Below, one piece after another: positions 15,515 through 24,361 of a stretch of DNA of 64,000 nucleotides (position 1 is its first letter; every line of letters begins with the position of its first letter). The DNA is taken from NCBI GenBank assembly GCA_964440935.1, contig CAYTTY010000004.1:81936-145935 (forward strand), given 5' to 3'. Source of the stretch: WJJR01 sp964440935. Its GTDB lineage: Bacteria; Zixibacteria; MSB-5A5; WJJR01. Position numbers and translations under genes: made by a program. The notes under the pieces were generated by a model. That model did no database searches and was not told the DNA's origin. It saw only the letters and a list, made by a program, of their open reading frames with translations.

Positions 15515-17446
15515 ATGGGTCAGACCACAGTTGAAAAGATTGCGACCACTCATGCGGTCGGATTGAAATCGGGCGCGTTGGTTCATTCGGGCGATTTCAT
15601 TCGCATTCGTCCCAAGCACATCATGACGCATGACAACACCAGTGCGGTGATGAAGAAGTTCACATCGATCGGTGTCGACAAGATCGCCGACCCGAAGCAG
15701 CCGGTGTTTGCCATCGATCATGATATCCAGAATACATCGACCGATAACCTGGCGAAGTATGCCAAGATCGAGGAATTCGCCAAACAGCAGGGCGTTGATT
15801 TCTATCCGGCCGGGACCGGGATCAGCCATCAGGTGATGGTCGAGTACGGGTATGTCACGCCGGGCAGCATGGTCGTCGGCAGTGATTCGCATTCCAATTT
15901 GTATGGTGCGGCCAATGCGCTTGGGACACCGGTGGTGCGTACCGATGCCGCGTCGATTTGGGCGACCGGACAAACCTGGTGGCAGGTGCCGCCGGTGGCG
16001 AAGGTCACACTGACCGGGCAGTTGCAACCCGGTGTGGTCGGCAAAGATGTGATTATTGCTTTGTGCGGGTCGTTCAATAACGACGAAGTGCTGAACATGG
16101 CAGTCGAGTTTCACGGCGACGGTATCGCTGCGATGTCGATGGATCAGCGCATGAGCATCGCCAATATGACGACCGAATGGGGCGCGCTCGCCGGTGTGTT
16201 TCCTTTCGATGAGGTTTTGCGTGAGTACCTGTATGGCCGTGCCGATTTTCTACAGTCGATTGACGCGCCACGATACAGCCGCAGCGATGTCGACCAGTGG
16301 TTTGCCAATCGGATCGAGCCGGATGCGGATGCCTACTACGCGGTCGAACTGACACTCGATCTGGCCTCGGTCATTCCGCATGTCTCCGGACCAAATCACG
16401 TGAAGACAATGGTCTCGCTGCCGGAGATTCAGAAACAGAAAGTGGTGATCAACAAAGCGTACCTGCTCAGTTGCGTGAATGCCCGTCTCGAAGATCTCGC
16501 AGAAGCTGCACACGTGTTGGAGGGCAAGCGTGTTGCTGACGGTGTCAACTTCTATGTTGCGGCGGCGTCGCACAATGTCCAGAAGGAAGCCGAGGCGTGC
16601 GGGTACTGGCAGACATTAAAAGATGCCGGTGCGATTACGTTGCCGTCAGGTTGCGGCCCCTGTATTGGTCTGGGCCAGGGCACGCTTGAAGCGGGCGAAG
16701 TCGGCATCAGCGCGACCAATCGCAACTTCAAAGGACGCATGGGACATCGTGATGCGCTTGTTTATTTGAGCAGTCCGGCGGTGGTTGCGGCATCGGCCAC
16801 GGCGGGATACATTGCCTCGCCCGTTGACTTCGATTCGGTGACCGCGAAGACATCGACCAAAGTCAATGAGCAGCAGGCACGCGATGGCGGCGAGACCGAG
16901 ATCATCGAGGGATTCCCGTCCCAAATCACCGGACGGGCTCTCTGGCTGCCAATCGACAATCTCAATACCGACGGCATCTACGGCGGCGATTTGACCTACA
17001 AAGACAACCTGACCAAGGATGAAATGGCCGCCGGGTGCATGCTCAACTACGATCCGGAATTCCAAAACAAGGCGCAGCGCGGCGATATCATCGTCGCCGG
17101 GCGCAATTTCGGCACCGGATCCTCGCGCGAACAGGCGGCTACCGCGCTCGACTATCGTGGGATCGCCTGTGTGATCGCGGCATCGTTCAGCGAGACATAC
17201 AAACGGAACGCGTTCAACAACGGGTTCGTGGTCTTCGAGTGTCCGGCATTGGTGGGTTACCTTCGCGAGAAATACAGCGGATCGGACGAGAAGACGATTG
17301 AGGGCCCCGAACTCACGGTCGATTACCAGCGGTCGATCCTGACCTGTGACGGTAAGGAGTTCCCGTTCCCGCCGCTGAGTACGGTGGCGCAGGAGTTGGT
17401 CCTGGCCGGCGGGGCGGAGAATCTGGTGAGGCAGTCGCTGGGATAA
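15515..17446 (+). CDS. Aconitase-family hydratase of the fungal homoaconitase (Lys4) type
   Basis: A 643-aa 4Fe-4S hydratase. Cluster ligands are C320 in LLSCVNARLED and C380 and C383 in SGCGPCIGLG. The swivel domain has GRNFGTGSSREQAA. Many stretches match fungal mitochondrial Lys4 homoaconitase as I remember it (VRTDAASIWATGQTWWQ, IANMTTEWGAL, GISATNRNFKGRMG), more than classical AcnA or AcnB. Beside an isocitrate dehydrogenase and a citryl-CoA module it most likely isomerises citrate and isocitrate, although homocitrate is possible. ATG 15515 has GGAGG four bases upstream; the in-frame ATG-less extension to 15497 is unlikely. It is preceded by TATGAT (about 15463), a possible own promoter. 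Confidence 0.88.
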   Translation: MGQTTVEKIATTHAVGLKSGALVHSGDFIRIRPKHIMTHDNTSAVMKKFTSIGVDKIADPKQPVFAIDHDIQNTSTDNLAKYAKIEEFAKQQGVDFYPAGTGISHQVMVEYGYVTPGSMVVGSDSHSNLYGAANALGTPVVRTDAASIWATGQTWWQVPPVAKVTLTGQLQPGVVGKDVIIALCGSFNNDEVLNMAVEFHGDGIAAMSMDQRMSIANMTTEWGALAGVFPFDEVLREYLYGRADFLQSIDAPRYSRSDVDQWFANRIEPDADAYYAVELTLDLASVIPHVSGPNHVKTMVSLPEIQKQKVVINKAYLLSCVNARLEDLAEAAHVLEGKRVADGVNFYVAAASHNVQKEAEACGYWQTLKDAGAITLPSGCGPCIGLGQGTLEAGEVGISATNRNFKGRMGHRDALVYLSSPAVVAASATAGYIASPVDFDSVTAKTSTKVNEQQARDGGETEIIEGFPSQITGRALWLPIDNLNTDGIYGGDLTYKDNLTKDEMAAGCMLNYDPEFQNKAQRGDIIVAGRNFGTGSSREQAATALDYRGIACVIAASFSETYKRNAFNNGFVVFECPALVGYLREKYSGSDEKTIEGPELTVDYQRSILTCDGKEFPFPPLSTVAQELVLAGGAENLVRQSLG

Positions 17447-17758
17447 GACCCCTCGTCGCTCAGGAGCACGGCGCGTCGATTTCGGTTCCGATTTGCTCAG
17501 ACGATTGTGCGCCGGGCTCCTGAGACTCGCGGTATGGTTTTCGTGGGGGCTGTCAGGGGCCCCGCGCGGTGACAGTCTTGTGGAAGTGACGGTGGTAAAC
17601 GCGTGGTGCTCCTGGCCTACGTTGATGACACACAACGAGTTGTGGTCTCACGGAACCGCCTGGTGTTGTGCATCATGGAAATCCGTTGTCAATTGACCAT
17701 TTGCTGCGTATTCTTGGCGTCTGTTTCGGAAACGTCTTGATGTGAGGATGTGAGTGAC
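17447..17758. other. Intergenic region before rpmE (312 bp)
   Basis: No gene seen. It holds an imperfect inverted repeat of the CAGGAGC...GGCTCCTG type near 17461-17525, related to the element at 29686-29846, and the rpmE promoter at 17686-17714. Confidence 0.6.
17686..17714 (+). promoter_or_regulatory. Putative rpmE promoter
   Basis: TTGTCA (17686-17691), 17-bp spacer, TATTCT (17709-17714), giving a start near 17721. A short palindrome GTTTC-G-GAAAC (17723-17733) follows at the start of the predicted leader and could be an autoregulatory or operator site. Confidence 0.55.
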
Positions 17759-18016
17759 ATGAAGCCGAAGATTCATCCCAAGTACGAAGACACCGTAATC
17801 AAGTGCGCCTGCGGTACCGAATATCCGACCCGGTCGACGGCCAAGGATCTCCATGTCGACATCTGTGCCGCTTGCCACCCGTTCTTCACCGGTAAGCAGA
17901 AGCTGATCGACACCGCCGGACGCGTGGAGAAATTCCTCCGCAAGTATGGTATGGACAAGCAGGGCGGTGCCTCGACGCAGAAGCCTGAAGACCAATCGGC
18001 CAAGACTGAATCATAG
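17759..18016 (+). CDS. rpmE: 50S ribosomal protein L31 (zinc-binding form)
   Basis: An 85-aa protein starting MKPKIHPKYEDTVIKCACG, with the L31 zinc ligands CxC and CAACHPFF, so it is the cysteine-containing (C+) form. The last 25 residues are a charged, flexible tail longer than in many L31 proteins. ATG 17759 gives the family N-terminus; a GTG three codons earlier is an alternative. The order rpmE, DUF1385, prfA is a familiar bacterial arrangement, although hairpins after rpmE suggest partial separation of the transcripts. Confidence 0.93.
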   Translation: MKPKIHPKYEDTVIKCACGTEYPTRSTAKDLHVDICAACHPFFTGKQKLIDTAGRVEKFLRKYGMDKQGGASTQKPEDQSAKTES

Positions 18017-18028
18017 CCAAATTCCGGT

Positions 18029-18088
18029 GCCCCTGTCCGGGGGCTTTTGCGCGACGGGTTCTTCTGGGACACCCGTCGCGTTTTCTTC
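18029..18088 (+). terminator. Tandem terminator hairpins after rpmE
   Basis: First stem GCCCC/GGGGC followed by TTTT (about 18029-18048). Second stem CGCGACGGGT/ACCCGTCGCG (18050-18059 with 18071-18080) followed by TTTTCTTC. The second is a good factor-independent terminator and probably limits read-through into the next genes. Confidence 0.75.
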
Positions 18089-18112
18089 AGTATACCGAAA
18101 TGGTGAGAACGC

Positions 18113-19117
18113 ATGTCGGATATTAATGTAGGGGGACAGGCAGTCATTGAAGGGGTGATGATCCGTTCACCTGAACGGGTCGCCACGGCGGTACGTCGGC
18201 AGGACGGGACGATCGTCGTGCAGTCGAATCCCTACACGGCCCTCGCCAAACGTCGCAAGTGGCTCAACATCCCGATTCTGCGCGGGGCGGTGGCGTTCTT
18301 TGAGATGCTGATCATCGGCGTGCGTTCGCTCAACTTCTCCGCCGATATGGCCGCACGCGATATCGATGCCCAAGAAAAGGGTGAACAGCCGGAGACAGCG
18401 GATACACCGGAGCCGAAGGGCATGAGCACCGCCGCCATCGTTCTCACGACACTGGTCGGACTGGGCGCGGGCGTGTTTCTGTTCTTCTTTATCCCGCTTT
18501 GGATCGCCAAGTTGTTTGGATTGGAAAAGGGCGCCGCCGGTTTCAATCTGATGGCGGGACTGGTGCGTGTGATCTTGCTCGTTGCCTATGTGTGGACCTT
18601 GAGCCGGTTCAAAGAGTTCCAGCGGTTGTTCGAGTATCACGGGGCCGAACACAAGTCGATCTTCGCGTATGAAAACGCCGAAGAGCTGAATTACGAGAAC
18701 GTGAAAAAGTACACCACGCTCCATCCACGCTGTGGAACGAGCTTCCTGTTGATTGTTGCTTTGTTTGCCGTGCTGGTCTATTCGATAGCCGACAGCATTT
18801 ATCAGGTGATCACCGGCACACCGCCGCCGTTGCTCAATCGCTTTGCGCTGCACTTTGTGCTGCTGCCGTTAGTGGCGGGGAGTTCGTACGAACTCCTGAA
18901 GTTGTCGGCGAAGGGGCAGGACCGCTGGTGGTGGCGCGCCATGGCGGCGCCGGGATTGTGGCTGCAGCGAATCACCACCCGTGAGCCTGACGCCGAGCAG
19001 TTGGAAGTGGCAAAGATCGCGGTCTGGTCGGCGCTGGGTATGCCGATACCCGAGACGGTGCGAACGGTGGACCGCCCCACCGCAGACACGATTCGTTCCC
19101 AGGAAGTGGCAGGATAA
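18113..19117 (+). CDS. DUF1385 membrane protein (YqhQ family)
   Basis: A 334-aa membrane protein with the family signature VGGQAVIEGVMIRSPERVAT at the N-terminus, EYHGAEHKSIFAYENAE in the middle and HPRCGTSFLL. Hydrophobic segments around residues 100-130, 140-165, 205-230 and 245-262 suggest four membrane helices. The biochemical role of the family is not established to my knowledge. It ends one base before the prfA start, so the two are translationally linked, as in many other bacteria where this gene precedes prfA. Confidence 0.92.
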   Translation: MSDINVGGQAVIEGVMIRSPERVATAVRRQDGTIVVQSNPYTALAKRRKWLNIPILRGAVAFFEMLIIGVRSLNFSADMAARDIDAQEKGEQPETADTPEPKGMSTAAIVLTTLVGLGAGVFLFFFIPLWIAKLFGLEKGAAGFNLMAGLVRVILLVAYVWTLSRFKEFQRLFEYHGAEHKSIFAYENAEELNYENVKKYTTLHPRCGTSFLLIVALFAVLVYSIADSIYQVITGTPPPLLNRFALHFVLLPLVAGSSYELLKLSAKGQDRWWWRAMAAPGLWLQRITTREPDAEQLEVAKIAVWSALGMPIPETVRTVDRPTADTIRSQEVAG

Positions 19118-19118
19118 G

Positions 19119-20207
19119 ATGGCCGATAAGACACTGCTCGAAATCCTTGATGATATCGCCCAGCGTCACCAGGAGCTGGCTGAGGAAATGAGCGACCCGG
19201 TGGTGGCGCGCAATCAGCAGAAGATGCGCACGCTCGGACGCGAGCACGCCCGACTCAGTACGATTGTCGAAGCGGCTGAACAATACCGGGCCGTGGTCGG
19301 ACAGATTGCCGACAACGAAGAGATCATCGCCGACGACAGTGACAGCGAGTTGACCGAACTGGCCAAAGAAGATCTCACCGGTCTCTATGATGAAAAAGAA
19401 CAACTCGAAGAGCAGATCCGCGAGTTACTCGTGCCTCCCGATCCGAACGATGACCGGCCCGCCATTATGGAAATCCGTGCGGGAACCGGCGGCGAAGAGG
19501 CCGCACTGTTTGCGGCTGACCTGATGCGCATGTACATGCGCTACGCCGAGGAAAAGGGCTGGACGATCGAAATGCTCGGCTCCAGCGAAACCGGTGTCGG
19601 TGGATTCAAAGAAGTATCGTTTTCAGTCAACGGTGTCGGGGCATACGGCACGCTGAAATACGAGTCGGGTGTGCACCGGGTGCAGCGCGTACCCGTGACC
19701 GAAGCGTCGGGACGTATCCACACGTCGGCGGCGTCGGTGGCGGTACTGCCACAGGTTGAGGATGTCGAAATCGAGATTAACCCCAACGATTTGAAAGTCG
19801 ACGTTTTTCGCTCATCCGGCCCGGGCGGACAGTCGGTCAACACGACTGATTCAGCGGTACGCATCACGCATCTGCCGACCAACACGGTTGTGACCTGCCA
19901 GGACGAAAAGTCGCAGTTGAAGAATAAGAACAAGGCGATGAAGGTGCTGCGGGCACGTCTGTTTGCCGTCGTCGAAGCCGAACGCAACGCCAAGCTCGCC
20001 GCCGAGCGCAAAGAGATGGTGTCGACCGGCGACCGGTCGGCGAAAATCCGTACCTACAATTTCCCGCAAAACCGTGTGACCGATCACCGCATCAGCTTTA
20101 CGCTGCAATCGCTCGATCGCGTGATGAATGGTAACATCGATGAGATCATCGATGCCTTGCGCGAGCACGACCGTCAGGCGCGGGCGTTGGACCCGGTGGT
20201 GGGGTGA
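19119..20207 (+). CDS. prfA: Peptide chain release factor 1
   Basis: A 362-aa class I release factor that ends translation at UAA and UAG. The GGQ motif that reaches the peptidyl-transferase centre is at G236-G237-Q238 (in SSGPGGQSVNTTDSAVR). The codon-reading tripeptide region lies in RVPVTEASGRIHTS, with PVT in place of the classic PAT, a substitution also seen in other RF1 proteins. The long frame from 18981 overlaps DUF1385; ATG 19119, just after its stop, is the right start. The glutamine of GGQ is methylated by PrmC, encoded 3.2 kb downstream. Confidence 0.96.
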   Translation: MADKTLLEILDDIAQRHQELAEEMSDPVVARNQQKMRTLGREHARLSTIVEAAEQYRAVVGQIADNEEIIADDSDSELTELAKEDLTGLYDEKEQLEEQIRELLVPPDPNDDRPAIMEIRAGTGGEEAALFAADLMRMYMRYAEEKGWTIEMLGSSETGVGGFKEVSFSVNGVGAYGTLKYESGVHRVQRVPVTEASGRIHTSAASVAVLPQVEDVEIEINPNDLKVDVFRSSGPGGQSVNTTDSAVRITHLPTNTVVTCQDEKSQLKNKNKAMKVLRARLFAVVEAERNAKLAAERKEMVSTGDRSAKIRTYNFPQNRVTDHRISFTLQSLDRVMNGNIDEIIDALREHDRQARALDPVVG

Positions 20208-20220
20208 GTATTACTACGTA

Positions 20221-20263
20221 GCATGGCCGTCCCGGCCATGCGGCACGGGCGAGACGCCCGTGC
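20221..20263. repeat. GCATGGCC / GCACGGGCG double hairpin, copy 2
   Basis: GCATGGCC..GGCCATGC followed by GCACGGGCG-AGA-CGCCCGTGC. Same two motifs as at 9899-9965, in the other order. It lies between prfA and tldD and may end the prfA transcript. Confidence 0.7.
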
Positions 20264-20343
20264 TACGGGAGACCCACACAACAACAGAAAACCCATTGCA
20301 GTCGCAGGCCGCGTCCCCCACATTCAGGCCGGGAGCGGTGTGA

Positions 20344-21804
20344 ATGCCTGATCCATCTCTGATCGAACAGTGCGGTGCCTTGGTGGCAGACTCGGCCCGG
20401 CGACGGGGCGCTGAGTATGCGGACCTGCGGATTGTGCGGATTACGACTGAAGGTGTCCGTCTGGTCAACGGTACCGTCGATCTGATCGACCGGCAGACCT
20501 CGTACGGGTTCGGCGTCCGAGTTCTCACTAAAGGGGCGTGGGGATTTGCGGCGCGTCCAGGGCTGTCGTTGAAAGACGTCGAGGCAGCGCTTAACGACGC
20601 CGTTGAGATTGCGAAGGCATCGGCGCTGTTAATCCAAAACCAGCTCATTCTCGCCAAGCGCGAACCGGTGACGGGTGAGTTCGCAACACCATTCAAGACC
20701 GATCCGTTCGCTGTTCCGCTGAAAGAGAAAGTCGATTTCCTCGAATCACTGTGCGGCGCGATGAGCGCCACCGAGGGTGTCTCCAGTAGCGAGGCGTTTC
20801 TCGATTTCCGTCGTGAGGAAAAATGGTTTTTCGATTCGGCCGGTTCGCAGATTACGCAGACCATTCTGCATTCGGGTGGCGGCATCCATGCGGCGGCACG
20901 ACGGGGCCGCCACGGCGGTGGCGCGCGTTCATACCCGACATCGGGCGGACAGCATGTCAGCGGCGGATATGAGGCGATTGAAGCGATGAACTTGGAGAGT
21001 GCATGTCAACGCGTGGCCGAAGAAGCCGTTGCACTGTTGAGTGCGCCGCCACTGCCCGAAGCAACGACGACGTTGATTCTCAGTGGCGACTTGGTGTCGC
21101 TTCAGGTTCACGAATCGATCGGACATCCGCTGGAGTTGGATCGCGTGTTCGGTTCAGAACGCAATTTTTCCGGAACCAGTTTTGCCACGCCCGATCAACT
21201 GGGTTCATTGAAGTATGCCTCGGACATCGTGACGGTTACCAATGATCCCACGGCTCCCGGTGGATTGGGGACGTTTGGATATGATGATGAAGGCATCAAG
21301 GCGCACGAAGCCGCGTTGATCGAAAAAGGCATTTTGGTGAACTACCTGTCATCGCGCGAGACGGCGCAACGGATCGACAAGACGTCGACCGCGGCGATGC
21401 GCGCCGAAAGCTGGCGTGACCTGCCGCTGGTGCGCATGACCAATACCAACTTGCGTCCCGGTTCGGGAACGCTGGAGGAATTGATCGGCGACACCGATGA
21501 CGGTGTCTTAATCGAAACACCGGCCAACTGGTCGATCGATGACCGTCGGGAGAATTTTCAACTGGGCGGGGAAATCGCCTGGGAAATCCAAAACGGACAG
21601 CGCGGCCAGATGTACGGTAACGCCGTCTATTCCGGCAGCACAGTGACATTCTGGAATTCGTGCGAACGCATCTGTGGTCCCGAAGAGTGGCGCATCTGGG
21701 GCACGCCGAATTGCGGCAAGGGTCAGCCGGGGCAGAACATGCGCACGGGACAAGGTGCATCGCCGGCTCGATTTACAAATGTAAAGGTCGGACAACCGGG
21801 TTGA
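20344..21804 (+). CDS. tldD: TldD-like metallopeptidase
   Basis: A 486-aa TldD/PmbA-family protein (U62). The zinc motif HExxxH is HESIGH at residues 256-261, followed by the expected C-terminal region with Cys-rich FWNSCERICGPEEW. In characterised cases TldD and a TldE/PmbA partner form a heterodimeric protease that trims peptides and matures microcins or RiPPs. The partner is encoded immediately downstream with overlapping stop and start, as expected. No RiPP precursor is evident nearby, so general proteolysis is the likelier role. A palindromic repeat and 136 bp separate it from prfA. Confidence 0.92.
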   Translation: MPDPSLIEQCGALVADSARRRGAEYADLRIVRITTEGVRLVNGTVDLIDRQTSYGFGVRVLTKGAWGFAARPGLSLKDVEAALNDAVEIAKASALLIQNQLILAKREPVTGEFATPFKTDPFAVPLKEKVDFLESLCGAMSATEGVSSSEAFLDFRREEKWFFDSAGSQITQTILHSGGGIHAAARRGRHGGGARSYPTSGGQHVSGGYEAIEAMNLESACQRVAEEAVALLSAPPLPEATTTLILSGDLVSLQVHESIGHPLELDRVFGSERNFSGTSFATPDQLGSLKYASDIVTVTNDPTAPGGLGTFGYDDEGIKAHEAALIEKGILVNYLSSRETAQRIDKTSTAAMRAESWRDLPLVRMTNTNLRPGSGTLEELIGDTDDGVLIETPANWSIDDRRENFQLGGEIAWEIQNGQRGQMYGNAVYSGSTVTFWNSCERICGPEEWRIWGTPNCGKGQPGQNMRTGQGASPARFTNVKVGQPG

Positions 21805-23156
21805 TGTCAGACATGGCATACACACGCGACGATGTTCTTCAGAGACTGCGCGCGGCGGTCGGCCGGTCATCGGCGGAACAGACCGAATTGACCTTCATCA
21901 GCCAGCGCGAGGCGAGCACTCGGTTTGCCGAAAACGTCATTCATCAGAATATGCTGTCTGAAGACGGGCGTGTGACGGTGCGTGTTGTCGATAGGGGGCG
22001 TGTCACGGTATCGAGCACCAATGATCTTTCGAATCACGGATTGGACAGTGCCGTTGCCGATGCGATTGCGATAGCCGCCTTTCTCGAAACCGATGAGTCA
22101 TTTCCCGGATTGACTGAATCGCCCGATGCACGCGACGTCAACGCGTTCTTCGCCTCGACTGCTGGATACTCAGCCGAAGATCGAGCGTTGAGTGTGCGTG
22201 AGATTGTCGACATTGCCCAAAGATCGCAGTTGGAAACGTCGGGTTTGTACCGACTGCAGACTGATCGCATCGCGGTCGTCAACTCACTTGGAACCGAACA
22301 GTATTTCGAAGGTACGGCGGCGGAGCTATCGGTTTCGGCGGCCGATGATGACGAGTTCGCGCAGGGGTGGGGGATTGGCGCGAGTCGCGATGCCAATCGC
22401 ATTGAATCGGCGGCAATCGGGAAGACTGCCGTAAGTAAGGCGAACCGCTCGCGCAATCCCGTCGCGATTGAGCCGGGCGAATACACGGTCATCCTCGAAC
22501 CGGCAGCGGTTGGGCAATTGTTGTTGTTCTTGGGATTCCTCGCATTTTCCGGGAAGTCATACGCTCAGGGCCGTGGCATTCTCACCGGACGGATGGGCGA
22601 ACAGGTTGCCGGAACCAACATCACCATCCACGAAGATCCGTTTATGAACGCGTATCCGGGAATCCCGTTCGATTATGAAGGTGTGCCGAAGCGGCGAGTC
22701 ACACTGATTGAGAATGGGATCGCGCGCGGCGTGGTCCACGACCGCCGATCCGCGGCGATGGCCGGCACCGAATCGACCGGGCATGCACTTCCGGCCGACA
22801 ATCCGCGCGGACCATATCCGAAAAACATGGTGATGGCGACCGGTGATGCGACGATCGAGGACATGATCACATCGACCACGCGTGGCCTGTTGATTACGCA
22901 CTTCTGGTACATCAACTATTTGAATCCGATGCGCACGCAGATTTCGGGTTCAACGCGCGACGGCACGTTTTTGATCGAAAACGGGGAGATCACCACGCCG
23001 GTGGAGAACATGCGCGCGACACCATCGATTCTGGAATCATTTTCCAACGTCGAAATACTCGGCAATTCACCGTCGATTTATCCACAGTACTCAGTGGTGA
23101 TGTCGGTGCCGGCAATGACAATTGCGGCGATGCCGTTTGTGGAGGAGACTGGCTGA
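21804..23156 (+). CDS. pmbA: TldE/PmbA-like protein (TldD partner)
   Basis: A 450-aa protein of the same U62 family, lacking the HExxxH motif, as TldE/PmbA subunits do. The C-terminal half contains PGEYTVILEPAAVGQLLLFL, YAQGRGILTGRMGEQ and THFWYINYLNPM, typical of the family. The long frame from 21660 lies inside tldD. The ATG at 21804 overlaps the tldD stop as TGATG and supports coupled synthesis of the two subunits. A second ATG three codons later is a minor alternative. The C-terminus in turn overlaps a small Tat-signal ORF. Confidence 0.9.
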   Translation: MSDMAYTRDDVLQRLRAAVGRSSAEQTELTFISQREASTRFAENVIHQNMLSEDGRVTVRVVDRGRVTVSSTNDLSNHGLDSAVADAIAIAAFLETDESFPGLTESPDARDVNAFFASTAGYSAEDRALSVREIVDIAQRSQLETSGLYRLQTDRIAVVNSLGTEQYFEGTAAELSVSAADDDEFAQGWGIGASRDANRIESAAIGKTAVSKANRSRNPVAIEPGEYTVILEPAAVGQLLLFLGFLAFSGKSYAQGRGILTGRMGEQVAGTNITIHEDPFMNAYPGIPFDYEGVPKRRVTLIENGIARGVVHDRRSAAMAGTESTGHALPADNPRGPYPKNMVMATGDATIEDMITSTTRGLLITHFWYINYLNPMRTQISGSTRDGTFLIENGEITTPVENMRATPSILESFSNVEILGNSPSIYPQYSVVMSVPAMTIAAMPFVEETG

Positions 23157-23377
23157 TGGTTGTGCTCTCACTCACCCGCCGTCAATTCGTCCTCGGCAGT
23201 TTGGCCGGTGCCGGTTTGCTGATGCTACCGTCATCGAAATCGTTTGGTGTGATGTCGATTCCGACTCCAACACGGCGGCGTGCAGGCACACCGCGCGTTT
23301 GGTTGCACGGCAATCCACGAACAGGGTGCAGTCGGTATCCGGGTGCTGACTGGGACGTGACAGATCAGCCGCACTAG
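23156..23377 (+). CDS. Small protein with Tat-like signal, possibly truncated (73 aa)
   Basis: A 73-residue ORF starting by TGATG overlap with pmbA and with GGAGGAG eight bases upstream, so translation is likely. The N-terminus LTRRQFVLGSLAGAGLLMLP is twin-arginine-like: RR, hydrophobic core, then a polar stretch. The remaining 45 or so residues are basic and low in predicted structure, with no recognisable domain. It may be a small exported protein, or the leftover front end of a larger Tat-exported gene disrupted after the signal. I cannot name a function. Confidence 0.5.
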   Translation: MVVLSLTRRQFVLGSLAGAGLLMLPSSKSFGVMSIPTPTRRRAGTPRVWLHGNPRTGCSRYPGADWDVTDQPH

Positions 23378-23408
23378 CACACCTGGTCGCAATCGAAAGT
23401 CTCATTTT

Positions 23409-24272
23409 GTGAAATCGATCAGTGAATGGCGACGTGATCTCACCAGCCGGTTAAAGCCGGTGGCGACCGATCTGGCGGCCTTCGAATCTTATCGGATACT
23501 GGGGCACATTTTCGGTTACGGTCCGACCGAGCTGACGCTCCGTTCATCCATGCTCGTTACCGATGAGCAGGCCGAGGAACTGGAGCGACTTGTTGCCAAA
23601 CGACTGACCGGCGAACCGCTCGCGTATGTCCTTGGTCGCGCCTATTTTCGGACCCTCGAACTGCTGTGTGATTCACGTGCACTGATTCCTCGTCCGGAAA
23701 CAGAGGATCTGGTGGAGATTGCCGAACAGTGTCTCGATACATTGCCGCCGTCGGCTGGACGCGTGGTGGTCGATTTGGGAACCGGTTCAGGGAATATCGG
23801 GCTGGCGCTCGCGTACGAACGTTCCGATGTACTCGTCATTGGCACCGATTTGGACCCGCAAGCACTGGAGTTGGCCGACGACAACCGCCGGCATCTGGGA
23901 TTGCAGGACCGCTTTGTTCTGGTGCGCGGCGATACTCTCACGATGTTTCCCGCGACACCCGTCATCGATGTGATTGTCACCAATCCGCCGTACATCGCCC
24001 TCGATGATCCGTATGTTGAGCAGTCGGTGCGAGAGTATGAACCGAAGATGGCCGTCTTTGCCGGGCAGACCGGCCTGGAAGTGATCGAGCGGTTTGTTAC
24101 GCAGGCCGAAAGCTGCCTGAAGCCATCGAGGTGGATCGTTAGCGAGATCGGTTATAATCAGGCCGATCAGATTCGAGCGCTGTTTGCGGCCCGGCCCGCC
24201 TGGCACAACCTGAGTATCCACCGTGATTTGGCCGGCATTGAGCGGGTTTTGGCAGTCCAACGCCAATTGTGA
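23409..24272 (+). CDS. prmC: Release factor glutamine methyltransferase
   Basis: A 287-aa SAM-dependent enzyme that methylates the glutamine of the GGQ motif in release factors. The helical N-terminal domain (about 1-90) is followed by RPETEDLVE, motif I VVDLGTGSGNIGLALA, GTDLDPQAL and the catalytic NPPY at residues 192-195 with YIALDD after it. Length is normal. The start is GTG 23409, with a weak ribosome site; no better start is in frame. It belongs functionally with prfA, from which it is separated by the TldD/PmbA pair, and directly precedes the microcompartment genes. Confidence 0.95.
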   Translation: MKSISEWRRDLTSRLKPVATDLAAFESYRILGHIFGYGPTELTLRSSMLVTDEQAEELERLVAKRLTGEPLAYVLGRAYFRTLELLCDSRALIPRPETEDLVEIAEQCLDTLPPSAGRVVVDLGTGSGNIGLALAYERSDVLVIGTDLDPQALELADDNRRHLGLQDRFVLVRGDTLTMFPATPVIDVIVTNPPYIALDDPYVEQSVREYEPKMAVFAGQTGLEVIERFVTQAESCLKPSRWIVSEIGYNQADQIRALFAARPAWHNLSIHRDLAGIERVLAVQRQL

Positions 24273-24280
24273 CAATCCAT

Positions 24281-24324
24281 TAGACATAGTTGCGCGGGAT
24301 CGGCTATATTGGCGGCTCAGCCGC
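24281..24324 (+). promoter_or_regulatory. Putative promoter of the microcompartment operon
   Basis: TAGACA (24281-24286), 18-bp spacer, TATATT (24305-24310), followed by a perfect small palindrome GCGGC-TCA-GCCGC (24312-24324) at the predicted start. The -35 is imperfect, so confidence is modest. Confidence 0.4.
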
Positions 24325-24361
24325 GTGACCTTTATTGGTTTGGGCCCGGCGGACGGAGCAA

